A stretch of DNA of 64,000 nt from Lacibacter sp. H375 (GTDB lineage: Bacteria > Bacteroidota > Bacteroidia > Chitinophagales > Chitinophagaceae): the NCBI RefSeq assembly GCF_037892425.1, contig NZ_JBBKTT010000001.1:2046001-2110000 (forward strand), in the 5' to 3' direction. A program made the position numbers and the translations under genes. The notes under the pieces were generated by a model, which worked only from the letters and a program-made list of their open reading frames with translations, did no database searches and had not been told where the DNA came from. This document shows positions 35,472 to 44,693 of this stretch, in pieces. Each line of letters opens with the position of its first letter. Positions within the stretch are counted from its first letter, which is position 1.

Positions 35472-38400
35472 TCATTCGCTCACCTTTACCCGAACCCCTT
35501 CGCTATGACTTGTAAATTCAGGGGCATACATACATTGTATAGTTGTAATACCGCTGCTGTAATTACCTGCATGTGTAATAAATAGCGGATACTCAAAAAC
35601 GTAAGTGCCTTTGCTTAACCAGCCAAAGAAGAAATTGGTGCTGGCATCTTTCGTGCTTTCGTAATAACCTAAACCTCCCTGCCATTTATACTGACTGATG
35701 ACATTAACAGGTTCCATACAACTTGGGCGCATATCTTTCATGTGTACATACTCCATGTTGCGGTCAACACGTAATTCAATACGCACTTTTATTTTGTCAC
35801 CCACTTTCAATTCATCGCCTTCGTTCACCGGTGTAAGCACAGGTCCATTCGCTGTATTACGTTCAACAAAATATTTCTTCTGCAATTTCAAAGGCGTTTC
35901 CGCTGAAGTGATCTTGTCTAAGTTTTCGAAATACTGCCAGTAAGCAGCACCCCAGCTTGGTTGATCATTTGATTTGCTCACTGTCACATTAATATTTCCA
36001 AACGATGGTTTTACAAAATTGCCATCAATGCTGCGTTTAAAATAACCCGTACCTGCTTCTGTTTTTTCAGTTGATGAACTGAAAGTTTGATCGCCTGCTT
36101 TAACAACGGCAACAGGTTCAGTTGCGATCCATTCGCCACCTTGCAGCAACAATGCATAACATGCCTCAGCAGTGGCAATGGTTGTTTTCCAGTTCTGTGT
36201 TTGTTTTTGTTTCAGCAACCAAGTCTTAAGATCGTTTACTGCTTTGGTATCTTTTGAAACATCATGAAACACTTCGATCATTAATGCCTGTGCTTCAACC
36301 GGTGCCTGGTACCAGTAATAACCTGCATTAAACTCTTTAAAGTACATGCCCATTTCTTCACTGAAGAGTGCATTCTCTTTTAGTGATTTTACAATAGCAG
36401 TTGGCGTTTTTGCATCTTTTGTGCGATGCAGTGCCAATGCGATCATGCCCTGCATGTAACGGCTTTGTTGCAACCAATAAGTGCGAGCCTGTGTTGTATA
36501 ATAGTTGGAAGCAGTTTCCGTTCCTTTTATTTGTGCAACAGCAGGGAAGAAACTACGCATGTATAGGTATTGTATTTGCGTAGAGCCGATATTATTATTC
36601 TTCAACGGCGTTTTATACTTCAACAGGTTATCGTAATCTTCTTTGAGTTTACTATCGAGATAAGGAATTGCTTTTGCAACAATGGCATTCAAAGCTGCTT
36701 GCTGTTCTTTCGGAATTGCATTTAATTTTTGCAAATGACCAATACCTGTAATGATGTATTGGGTGATGTACCGATCATCGGGCCCGCCTTTGAACCATAC
36801 AAATCCTCCGTTGGGCGATTGCATTTGTTGCAGTTGCGAAAGATTCTTGCTCAACTCACTGTTCATACGGATCATATCGAACAGCAATGCAATATTTTTC
36901 TTTTGTTGTTCTTCACTCTTGGCCTGTAATACCCAAGGTGTTTCCTGCAGAAGTGCCGATTTTAATTCTTCGTTCTTCTGCAAATTACTCATTAATGCAG
37001 CGGTGTCTTTTATTTTCCATTGCTGCATTACCTGCTGAATGCGTGGCAGCTTTTGTGTGATATGTGAAGCCAATGCATTTGCATAAAAACGATTCCATGT
37101 TTGTTCCGCACATTCGTATGGGTATTCCATTAAGTAAGGCAATGCCTGCACTGCATACCAAACAGGATTACTGGTAAACTCAACGGTAAAACGATGATGT
37201 GTTAAACTCTCAGATTTATCAGCATTCAACAGTTTGGTGAAGTTGAATGTCTTTGTGCCATCACCACGCATGTTCAGTGGTAACGATTCTGTTACCAGCA
37301 TACGATTCGTTAACACAGGTAATGTTGCTTCTTCACCATCGGTTTGGTTACCGGCTTTAGCACTAATACGATAGGTGAGTGCTTCATTAAAATTGTAAGG
37401 CACTTCCGTACGGAACTTCACCACGGTACTTTGTTTTGGCCCAACGGTGAAATGCTGCACAGGGAATGTATTCTGGAACCAGCCATCAACAGGTTGCATG
37501 GTTGCAGTGTTCAGCAATTCAAGATTACTTGTGCCGGTAATCTCTTTATCGGTCATGTTGCTGATCTTGGCCGTAAATTCAAAACGATCGCCTTCACGCA
37601 AGAAACGTGGAGCAAATGGTTGCACCATCAGGTCTTTTTGTGTGATGATGCTTTGTTCACTCAAACCAAGTGACAGATCTTTTGTATGTGCCAGCAATTG
37701 TGCTTTCCATTTCGTTAAAGCTTCCGGAATGGTAAAGCTGAAGCTGATATTTCCCTCAGCATCTGTTTTCAGGTCAGGGAAGAAGAAAGCGGTTTCGGAA
37801 AAGTTGGTGCGGATTGAAGATGTTTCGTTTGGATTTTTAGTTTCTCCTTTTTGAGTTTGGAAGTTGTATCTAATCGAATCGGCTTCAAATAATTTTTCTT
37901 CTCTCTCTTTACGCTTCATAACTTTTGCCTCACCAGGTGCAGCCGCAGCAACCATTTGTTGATCAGCAAGAATGGTAGGTTTGGAAGATCTTGAAACCCT
38001 TGCAGCACTAACTATTATAGTATTGGTTGATATAGATTTGAGAAAATCATACTCTTTAAGAAATTGATTTTCTTGATCTGATTCCCATTCTCTCACTTCC
38101 GAATTAATAGACATAAAGCCACCGGCACTCCAATTATTCCGTAAATAATTCACCGGAAATAAATCAGGTTTATTCCATTGGTGTGGCTTAAACTGATCCA
38201 ATGATGCATCGTACATACTCGCCAGCATTTCTGCTGCAACCTTATCACCTTTGTAACCGCTGATTTTTATCTTCCATTGTTCTTCACTGCCCGGCAATGT
38301 TTTATCACGGAAGGTTTCATAAGTGATCTTTAGTTCTTTGTTTGTCCACGGTACATTTACAAATCGGGTAAAGTTGTAAAAGCGATTGTGCTTTACAAAG

Positions 38401-41400
38401 CTATAAGCATAACCAAAACCACCACGCTGTTCTTCTGTAACAGGAATATCCAGTTGTTTCTTTTCATTGTTGAGTTGATAGTAACGTTGCTTTTCTTTTT
38501 CATTGGTTCCGTTCATTTGTATGAGATGAACACTATCGGCACTTGAACCAAAACTGATATTTGCAACAGTACCCGGTTCAACTGTAACAGTTGTTGGCAA
38601 TTGCCAAACATATTCAGGGGAAGAAAGTTTACCTGCTGCATCAGTCAGTTGCACATAGGTTTGGTTCTTTACTTCCTTTCCATCTTTATCAGTTGCTGTT
38701 ACTTCCACGATATACCAACCAGGCTGTAATTGCTTATTGTCTATTGCCCATTGCCCATTCTCCTTCAAGCTGTCTTTCTTCTCATAAACCTTTTCGCCCT
38801 TCGCCCAATTTTCTTTTTCTGTTTCATTACTGTATTCATCGTTGGGGAAATCAGTACGATAATCTTTTTCATTCATAATAAACTGATCGGGCTGTTCCCA
38901 ATAACGATCACGTATCAATCTGTCAGGAGCATTGATTTTATACATACGCACAGTTACCATCGTCTTCACAAATTCGCCCATCATATTTTTTGTACTGATG
39001 TTGATGCTGTTGAATTGTGAAGCAGTCTGCAGTTCGCCTTTTGGTAAACTGAGTTGTAATTGCAAAGCACTATAACCAACGCTGATTGTTGTTTCGCCTG
39101 TTCTTGTTTCGCCATTCAGATCAGTTACGTCAGCAATCACATTATAATCGAACACAGGTTCCAGTTCTTTACGCACCTTTTTATCGGGAATAGCTGTAAA
39201 CGAAATATCGAAACCGCCATCGGCTTTTGTTGTTGCTTCGCCATGTGCAATTTCCTGTTCCTGCATCAACGGCCAGCCCCATTTCCAACTCAGCCATGGA
39301 TAAAGCAATCTTGGTTGACGAACCACACGGTATTTCACTTTTGCGCCATCAACATTATTTCCTGCATAAGCTTTCGCACTACCGGTAATAGTGATCTTAT
39401 CGTTTACACGAAAACTTTCTTTGACAGGTTGATACTCTACAAAGAATTTCGGACGCTTGTATTCTTCAACTGAAAAGGAGACGTTGCCATTTGTAACAGA
39501 CTCCTGCAACTGATATTGTCCGCTGATACGGCCAACAGGTAGCGTAAACTTTCCGCTGTAAGAACCATATTCGTTACTGGTTACTTCAACAGAATCTGCT
39601 TTCTGGTAATTGGCATCGTAGAGATAAATTTTTGTTTTAAGACCTGCAACTACTTTCGGCTTCCCTGTTGCTGCATCTTTTGTTGTAACAATACCTTTGA
39701 AGTATAGTAGCTGACCCGGGCGATAAATGGAACGATCAGTAAAGAAAAAAGTACGGCGGCTTTTTGTTTCATCAACCGTTTCTTTTTGTTCATTGTATAC
39801 ATGGCCATAGGCACGGTCGTCTAAATACAGGTGATCATTTTGATAACTGACTTCCAGCGTACGGTTATAGGCATTGTTACCTGCCGGTTTGTTTACAAGA
39901 AAATAGCCGTTGGCATCACTTGTATAGTTGCCGGCTTTTACAGAAATGTTTTTCCGCTGATCATAGTTGTATGACTGTTCCCACAAGGTGATATTTGCTT
40001 TTTGCAGCGGCTGGCCGCTTTCTCGGTTCACCACGAAGAAATCATTACCGTAATGCATCCATGCAATATTGCTCACATGAAAGAACTGAACAGCCAATAC
40101 GTTTTCTCCAAGACTGAATTGCTCATCGGCACTTGCCAGTAAAAGATAGGTGCCTGCAGGTAATGCATTCACTTTTATTTCTGTGCTGTGTTGCTGATGA
40201 TCTTCTGTAGCAGGAAGAGCGTAAGAAAAATTGCTGATTTGCTTTAAGGCAATGAGTTTTTTCCAATAGGCATCTTCCCAACTGTTCTCATTCAGGTCGT
40301 CAAAGGTCTTTTGATCGATTTTCACAATTCTGAACCATGCCTTTGCAGTATTGCGGTATTGTAAATAAGAACGGAAAGGTTTGTTGGGCACATTCACTTT
40401 CTCAGAAGTGATGGATAATTTTTTTGATTGAATTTGCTGTAACAGCATACTGCAGTTTGCCTTACCTTCTGTCAATTGTGTTTGTGTGATTACTTTTTTG
40501 CAAAGCTCAACCGCTTTCTGGTAATAGTATTGTGGATTCAGTTCGTCATTTACTTTATGCTTTTTGAAATCGTAAGTAGCTGCATAGTCAGCATAATCCT
40601 TTGCCAATAAATAGGCCGCCTGAGAGACAATTGGTTGCTGATTATATTGCCGTAGCAAATGGTTCAACGACATCCTGTACAACTCTGTTTTGTTTTCAAG
40701 CGTAGCATAACGATGAACAAATTGTAAACGTAAAAGATCAACATCTACCAATGCATCTGCTTTTTTATCTGTAAGATGGAAGTCGATCAGCTCCTGGAAC
40801 AACAGCAATGCTTTATGTGTAAGCGAAAGTGAATCGTTTGTTTTGAATTTACGTGTTACAAAATCAGCAGCAGGATCGTAAGCAGCAGCAAAATTAATTT
40901 CAAATACATCAGCCGGTTTGGTAACGCTTCGTTCATCGTTTTCGAAATAATCAATAGCACGGTGTACTAACAGATCGTATAAGGTTGGACGCAGATGGCG
41001 CACATTTCCCTTATTGATCACAGGCTCGAATGCATCAAGTCTTGTTTGCTGTAGTACTTTTTTATTTTGAATTGAAGCAAGATACAGCGTGCTGATTTTT
41101 TTATGTAAGTCGTCGATAGTCCAGGTGCTGATATCATTATTATTGAACCCGGTTGTGTTGGTACGTTGATAAAATTTCCAGCGGTTATGCTGTAAATACT
41201 GCCAGTAGGCTTCAGCGGCATAATTAGTAAGAACCGATTTCAATGTTTCTGATGCAGTGCTGATCTCTTTCTCAACTTCTTTAATTGTCTTTTCATCTGC
41301 ATCTTCTTCTTTTTGTTGCTGAAGACTTAAGCGAAACAAAACGGCTTTTAATAGCTGGCCGTTATTCTTTTCTTTTTTTGCCGCATCATAGATCAGCTTC

Positions 41401-41564
41401 ACTTCTTTCAATGCCGATTCGGTAAGGCCTTTCTTTTCAATAAGGTCGTCCACTTTTTTCCAGGCAGAAGTATAATTGAATTTGTTTTGTGCAAAAAGCG
41501 ACATGCTGAACAAAAGGATAAAAAGGTTAACAAAAGAAATACGTTTCAAAAACATAGAAAACAT
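35472..41564 (-). CDS. Alpha-2-macroglobulin family protein with thioester motif
   Basis: A very large envelope protein, about 2,030 residues. The ATG at 41564 gives a good signal peptide (FLKRISFVNLFILLFSMSLFAQ); a longer reading from 41663 adds 33 residues that do not look like a signal and overlap probable promoter sequence. The order is an all-helical N-terminal region, several macroglobulin beta-sandwich domains (MG2-type LYFKGIVTTKDA...), a bait-like variable stretch with charged Lys/Glu repeats, then the alpha-helical thioester domain. The thioester motif CAEQ has its Cys at residue 1485 (YPYECAEQTW), followed by the receptor-binding-type C-terminal domain. It probably traps attacking proteases. 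No PBP1C-type partner gene is adjacent. Confidence 0.9.
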   Translation of the reverse strand: MFSMFLKRISFVNLFILLFSMSLFAQNKFNYTSAWKKVDDLIEKKGLTESALKEVKLIYDAAKKEKNNGQLLKAVLFRLSLQQQKEEDADEKTIKEVEKEISTASETLKSVLTNYAAEAYWQYLQHNRWKFYQRTNTTGFNNNDISTWTIDDLHKKISTLYLASIQNKKVLQQTRLDAFEPVINKGNVRHLRPTLYDLLVHRAIDYFENDERSVTKPADVFEINFAAAYDPAADFVTRKFKTNDSLSLTHKALLLFQELIDFHLTDKKADALVDVDLLRLQFVHRYATLENKTELYRMSLNHLLRQYNQQPIVSQAAYLLAKDYADYAATYDFKKHKVNDELNPQYYYQKAVELCKKVITQTQLTEGKANCSMLLQQIQSKKLSITSEKVNVPNKPFRSYLQYRNTAKAWFRIVKIDQKTFDDLNENSWEDAYWKKLIALKQISNFSYALPATEDHQQHSTEIKVNALPAGTYLLLASADEQFSLGENVLAVQFFHVSNIAWMHYGNDFFVVNRESGQPLQKANITLWEQSYNYDQRKNISVKAGNYTSDANGYFLVNKPAGNNAYNRTLEVSYQNDHLYLDDRAYGHVYNEQKETVDETKSRRTFFFTDRSIYRPGQLLYFKGIVTTKDAATGKPKVVAGLKTKIYLYDANYQKADSVEVTSNEYGSYSGKFTLPVGRISGQYQLQESVTNGNVSFSVEEYKRPKFFVEYQPVKESFRVNDKITITGSAKAYAGNNVDGAKVKYRVVRQPRLLYPWLSWKWGWPLMQEQEIAHGEATTKADGGFDISFTAIPDKKVRKELEPVFDYNVIADVTDLNGETRTGETTISVGYSALQLQLSLPKGELQTASQFNSINISTKNMMGEFVKTMVTVRMYKINAPDRLIRDRYWEQPDQFIMNEKDYRTDFPNDEYSNETEKENWAKGEKVYEKKDSLKENGQWAIDNKQLQPGWYIVEVTATDKDGKEVKNQTYVQLTDAAGKLSSPEYVWQLPTTVTVEPGTVANISFGSSADSVHLIQMNGTNEKEKQRYYQLNNEKKQLDIPVTEEQRGGFGYAYSFVKHNRFYNFTRFVNVPWTNKELKITYETFRDKTLPGSEEQWKIKISGYKGDKVAAEMLASMYDASLDQFKPHQWNKPDLFPVNYLRNNWSAGGFMSINSEVREWESDQENQFLKEYDFLKSISTNTIIVSAARVSRSSKPTILADQQMVAAAAPGEAKVMKRKEREEKLFEADSIRYNFQTQKGETKNPNETSSIRTNFSETAFFFPDLKTDAEGNISFSFTIPEALTKWKAQLLAHTKDLSLGLSEQSIITQKDLMVQPFAPRFLREGDRFEFTAKISNMTDKEITGTSNLELLNTATMQPVDGWFQNTFPVQHFTVGPKQSTVVKFRTEVPYNFNEALTYRISAKAGNQTDGEEATLPVLTNRMLVTESLPLNMRGDGTKTFNFTKLLNADKSESLTHHRFTVEFTSNPVWYAVQALPYLMEYPYECAEQTWNRFYANALASHITQKLPRIQQVMQQWKIKDTAALMSNLQKNEELKSALLQETPWVLQAKSEEQQKKNIALLFDMIRMNSELSKNLSQLQQMQSPNGGFVWFKGGPDDRYITQYIITGIGHLQKLNAIPKEQQAALNAIVAKAIPYLDSKLKEDYDNLLKYKTPLKNNNIGSTQIQYLYMRSFFPAVAQIKGTETASNYYTTQARTYWLQQSRYMQGMIALALHRTKDAKTPTAIVKSLKENALFSEEMGMYFKEFNAGYYWYQAPVEAQALMIEVFHDVSKDTKAVNDLKTWLLKQKQTQNWKTTIATAEACYALLLQGGEWIATEPVAVVKAGDQTFSSSTEKTEAGTGYFKRSIDGNFVKPSFGNINVTVSKSNDQPSWGAAYWQYFENLDKITSAETPLKLQKKYFVERNTANGPVLTPVNEGDELKVGDKIKVRIELRVDRNMEYVHMKDMRPSCMEPVNVISQYKWQGGLGYYESTKDASTNFFFGWLSKGTYVFEYPLFITHAGNYSSGITTIQCMYAPEFTSHSEGVRVKVSE

Positions 41565-41750
41565 TTTATGTAAGGTAATCAATACTGTGCTGATGAGATG
41601 CAAAGAAACAGCGAATTGCATAAATGTAATTGCTCGTACGGTGCAGAACAAATTTTCTGCCATATCATGTTTTAGACTGCAAATCCTTTAACGAATCTTT
41701 ATCAGCTTTTGCTTTGCCTTTCAATTTGAACACACGTCTGAATTAAAAAC

Positions 41751-41791
41751 AAGGAGGTGAAATGCAGCAAGTATCCACAAAAGAATCCTGA
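41751..41791 (+). other. Strong Shine-Dalgarno followed by a nine-codon open reading frame
   Basis: AAGGAGGTGA (41751-41760) is an essentially perfect match to the 16S 3' end, and an ATG follows at 41762, giving MQQVSTKES and a TGA at 41789-41791. The DUF4476 gene starts 58 bases further on, at 41850. Bacteroidota rarely use strong Shine-Dalgarno sequences, so the match stands out. It could be a leader peptide, a ribosome-loading standby site, or chance. Confidence 0.35.
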
Positions 41792-41849
41792 ACAAACAAC
41801 GATGTTGCAAGGCAATATCCAATATTGAAAACAATTAAAACGATTTTAC

Positions 41850-42632
41850 ATGAAAAAGATTTTTACCCTTTTTACTTTTCTCTTAATGGTGGTGGCAACT
41901 TTTGCTGCCTGGGACGAGGCCAGATTAAGTATTACGAACATTGGTAACGAACCCATTCGGGTGTTGATCGATGGTCGCCAGGTTCAGCAAGGTAATAACA
42001 AAGAGATCCGTATCAACAACCTCAATGCCGGTAATCACCGTATCCAGATCTACAGCGTCAACAATAACAATAATAACAGACGCAGAGGCGGCTTGTTTGG
42101 AAACAGCAACCGGGAGAACCTGATCTATAGCAGTAACATTAATGTACGCAGAGGGATGCATACTGATATTGTGATCAACCGTTTTGGAAAGGTGTTTGTT
42201 GATGAAGAACGTATCGATCAGAATTATGACAATGGCTGGAACAATAACGACCGTAATAATGGAGGTTGGGACAATGGCTATGGCAATGACGATCGTTGGG
42301 GTAACGACAACAGGAATGATAATGGCTACGGCAATGGTAACGTAATGAGCTACGAACGGTTTCAGCAACTCAAACAATCAGTTGAGCGTGAAAACTTCGA
42401 CAAGAACAAAATGGACCTGCTCCGTTCAACCCTGCCTTACAATCGTGTAAGCTCACAGCAGGTAAGAGAGCTTGCTCAACTAATCCAGTTTGAACAGACA
42501 AAACTGGAGCTTGCAAAATTTGCTTACCGCTATACAACTGACCGAGGAAACTATTTCGTGGTAAATGATGTCTTTAACTTTGGAAGCAGTAAGACAGAGC
42601 TTACAAGATATATTTCAAGCTACAGAGATTAA
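41850..42632 (+). CDS. Secreted DUF4476-domain protein with Asn/Gly/Asp-rich linker
   Basis: A 260-residue protein with a signal peptide (about 1-19, ATFAAWDEA). The N-terminal part is a beta-sandwich (RLSITNIGNEPIRVLIDG...). Residues about 125-165 are an Asn, Asp, Gly and Trp-rich repeat-like linker (GWNNNDRN, GWDNGYGND, RWGNDNRND). The C-terminal 95 residues (VMSYERFQQLKQSVEREN... to ISSYRD) match the DUF4476 helical domain, common in Bacteroidota and of unknown function. It stands alone between the A2M gene (divergent) and a terminator. Confidence 0.9.
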   Translation: MKKIFTLFTFLLMVVATFAAWDEARLSITNIGNEPIRVLIDGRQVQQGNNKEIRINNLNAGNHRIQIYSVNNNNNNRRRGGLFGNSNRENLIYSSNINVRRGMHTDIVINRFGKVFVDEERIDQNYDNGWNNNDRNNGGWDNGYGNDDRWGNDNRNDNGYGNGNVMSYERFQQLKQSVERENFDKNKMDLLRSTLPYNRVSSQQVRELAQLIQFEQTKLELAKFAYRYTTDRGNYFVVNDVFNFGSSKTELTRYISSYRD

Positions 42633-42671
42633 GACCGTTCGATCATATTAAGCAGAAACATCTATTGAAAG

Positions 42672-42695
42672 AAGCCACCGATTTATCGGTGGCTT
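42672..42695 (+). terminator. Rho-independent terminator after DUF4476 gene
   Basis: AAGCCACCGAT and ATCGGTGGCTT form a perfect inverted repeat (42672-42682 and 42685-42695) followed by TATTATTTT on the plus strand. The upstream A-run also allows leftward use, so it may also stop the minus-strand gene that ends at 42703. Confidence 0.85.
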
Positions 42696-42702
42696 TATTA
42701 TT

Positions 42703-43224
42703 TTAAAGACCTCCCATCTGATAACTAATACTTAATGCTGCAATAATAGCAGCCACTAAAAGTGATATAACAGCAATGACACCAGTACGCTTATGTACAG
42801 AATTTTTATTCTCAATTTTCTTTCGCCGGGCAAAAAACTGCGTACTTGAAATTATGCCAACTATTAATGATACTAACAACAAAACCAAAAGAAGTCCAAG
42901 CGTTTCCCAGGTTGTGACTGTAAATATCAATACAGCCATAAGAATTGCCACGAACCCCGCTATCATTGCAACGTACCCATTCTTTCTCACCTTTTTTTCA
43001 TCGATCTTTTTAAACAAGGATTTTACTAGCTTTCTCTCCAGGAAACTGAAGAGTATCTTTTTTTTTGCAGAAAGCTTTTTTTGTTTAGACAAATGCTGTT
43101 CTGCAACATCATTGGGTATAGACAGTGAGACAATGAGAAAACTGGTGGATGGGTTTACTGAAAAGCGTGCATTTGCAGGGTAGTAAAAGTAAATACCCAG
43201 CAGGAGTAAAATGATTTTTCGCAT
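42703..43224 (-). CDS. Small membrane protein, family member A of three
   Basis: A 173-residue protein from ATG 43224 (MRKIILLLLG); a longer frame from 43269 adds 15 residues without a better signal. A signal peptide (about 1-19) is followed by an extracytoplasmic segment, a lysine-rich stretch (KQKKLSAKKKILFSFLERKLVKSLFKK), two membrane helices joined by a short loop (MIAGFVAILMAVLIFTV; LGLLLVLLLVSLIVGII), a basic loop (FFARRKKIENK) and a third helix. The same plan recurs in the proteins at 45356 and 45889. Its function is not known; the basic stretch suggests a membrane-surface contact. It lies just after a shared terminator. Confidence 0.75.
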   Translation of the reverse strand: MRKIILLLLGIYFYYPANARFSVNPSTSFLIVSLSIPNDVAEQHLSKQKKLSAKKKILFSFLERKLVKSLFKKIDEKKVRKNGYVAMIAGFVAILMAVLIFTVTTWETLGLLLVLLLVSLIVGIISSTQFFARRKKIENKNSVHKRTGVIAVISLLVAAIIAALSISYQMGGL

Positions 43225-43279
43225 AACAGTGTTTTTAATTAAGATAAAAACTGTTTCTGTCAAATGCAATAGGGTTTGG

Positions 43280-43912
43280 TCATTCTTGTTTTTGAAAAAG
43301 TATAGTCAGAAGTCTTGGAATATTGTTGCGGTCATCGTCATCAAAATACTCAGAAAGAATTAGCAACGATAAACCAGCCACCTTTGCTGCATCTGTAAAA
43401 TCGGTGATGTGATGATTAAAGCAGGTTACCACCTGCGTTCCTTCTGCTGTATCAAATCTTGCTTTGCTGCCATTGTATTGTTTAAAGGGATGCAATTCAC
43501 TGATGTATAAATAACCGCCGGGCTTAAGTACTGCTGCAGCTTTTTCAAACACTGGTTGCAGCAGTTCAATATGTTCAAGGACAAGGCTAAAGCCAACAAG
43601 ATCAAATTGCTTCGTGGCAAAACTCCATGGCTGTGTAATATCCGCCTGCACACATGTTACGTTAGGGGAAGTGATCTTCTCCTTAGCTTTTGCCAGCATT
43701 TCTTCACTAAGGTCAACGGCAGTAACAGTAGTTGCTTTCCCCATCAGCCACACAGTGTTTTTTCCTGTGCCGCAACCAATTTCCAGGCAATGTTCAAATG
43801 TGAGTGGTGCTATTGTTTCTCTTAATGATCGTGCTTCAAGATCACGGGTTTTATTTTCGTTACTGTCGTATTGTTGTGCCCAACTGTTATAGGCCTGTTT
43901 TACATCGTTCAT
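43280..43912 (-). CDS. Class I SAM-dependent methyltransferase
   Basis: A 210-residue methyltransferase. Motif I is CLEIGCGTGKN (42-52), the acidic residue of motif II is in VTAVDLSEEML, and motif IV is FDLVGFSLVLEHI. This is the methyltransferase type 11/12 fold; the short loop before the last strands and the lack of extra domains leave the acceptor open (small molecule, quinone or fatty acid). It is separated by 19 bases from the lipoprotein gene before it and 55 bases ahead of the small membrane protein gene, all in the same direction. Confidence 0.85.
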   Translation of the reverse strand: MNDVKQAYNSWAQQYDSNENKTRDLEARSLRETIAPLTFEHCLEIGCGTGKNTVWLMGKATTVTAVDLSEEMLAKAKEKITSPNVTCVQADITQPWSFATKQFDLVGFSLVLEHIELLQPVFEKAAAVLKPGGYLYISELHPFKQYNGSKARFDTAEGTQVVTCFNHHITDFTDAAKVAGLSLLILSEYFDDDDRNNIPRLLTILFQKQE

Positions 43913-43930
43913 ACAATGTTAAGAGCTTGA

Positions 43931-44617
43931 TTAAAGCTTCTCATTTAAAGTTACATAAATTGAAGAGAGGGTTCCAGAGATGAAATTAAGCTGTACAATA
44001 TAGAATCTTTTTTCGTTCACAGTGGAACTGAAATGCCACTGTGGAGATTTACTCATTTGAGCATCGAAGTTTTTATTGATGTCTTTAAAAAAAAGGGAAA
44101 CACGTTCAAACATTTTATTGTAAGCCTCCATTTGTTTAATATTAGTCAGCTTAGCATGAATTTTTTCGATAGTGTCATTCTTTGCTATTGTAGAAGCTAC
44201 GCTGGTATTGGATGGCCATTTGTGTAATTGGATTCCACCATTTGTCCAAATTGAACTTACCTTACTGGAAGCAAAGTAAATTTGTATGCCATTATTTGAA
44301 CCATCCTTCTGGTCTAAAAAAATGGATTTGTACAGTGGAATACTGCTTTCCAGGTCTTCAATTTTTGTGTACGTATTTCCAACAATGCCAAGATAGTTGA
44401 TCTGTTTTTCAGTCTGAATGTCTTGGATAATTCTGTAAATATCAGTTGAGTTGCCACCTATGTTTAGTCCCCACCATTGCCCGGTTATCAATGTATCAAA
44501 TGAAATTATTTTTGATGATTCGGAGGTCTGGAAAGGCAAAGTTTCGGGAATACCGTTATCCTTTTTGCATGATGCTAAAAACAATATGCCTAAGAAAAGA
44601 GGTGCCAAATACTTCAT
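43931..44617 (-). CDS. Hypothetical lipoprotein
   Basis: A 228-residue protein from ATG 44617 (MKYLAPLFLGILFLASCKKD), where LASC is a good lipobox and C17 would carry the lipid. The longer frame from 44713 has no signal and overlaps the pentapeptide gene. The mature part is a soluble alpha/beta protein of no recognised family (KIISFDTLITGQWWGLNIGG near the N-terminus). It is minus strand, after the pentapeptide-repeat gene and before the methyltransferase. Role unknown; membrane-anchored in the envelope. Confidence 0.75.
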   Translation of the reverse strand: MKYLAPLFLGILFLASCKKDNGIPETLPFQTSESSKIISFDTLITGQWWGLNIGGNSTDIYRIIQDIQTEKQINYLGIVGNTYTKIEDLESSIPLYKSIFLDQKDGSNNGIQIYFASSKVSSIWTNGGIQLHKWPSNTSVASTIAKNDTIEKIHAKLTNIKQMEAYNKMFERVSLFFKDINKNFDAQMSKSPQWHFSSTVNEKRFYIVQLNFISGTLSSIYVTLNEKL

Positions 44618-44693
44618 ATGAGTTAATTTAATAATGCTGACATGTGTTAAAACAGAAACGTTGCAGGCATTGTTTAAAAAAAATGCCGCACAC

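Noticed and set aside
37447-37854. Plus-strand open frames within the A2M gene (also 39060-39473)
   Set aside because: Antisense shadows of a long real gene with strong domain support.
41925-42377. Minus-strand Val/Ile-rich open frame of 150 codons in DUF4476
   Set aside because: Complement of Asn/Asp/Gly codons; no signal or family.
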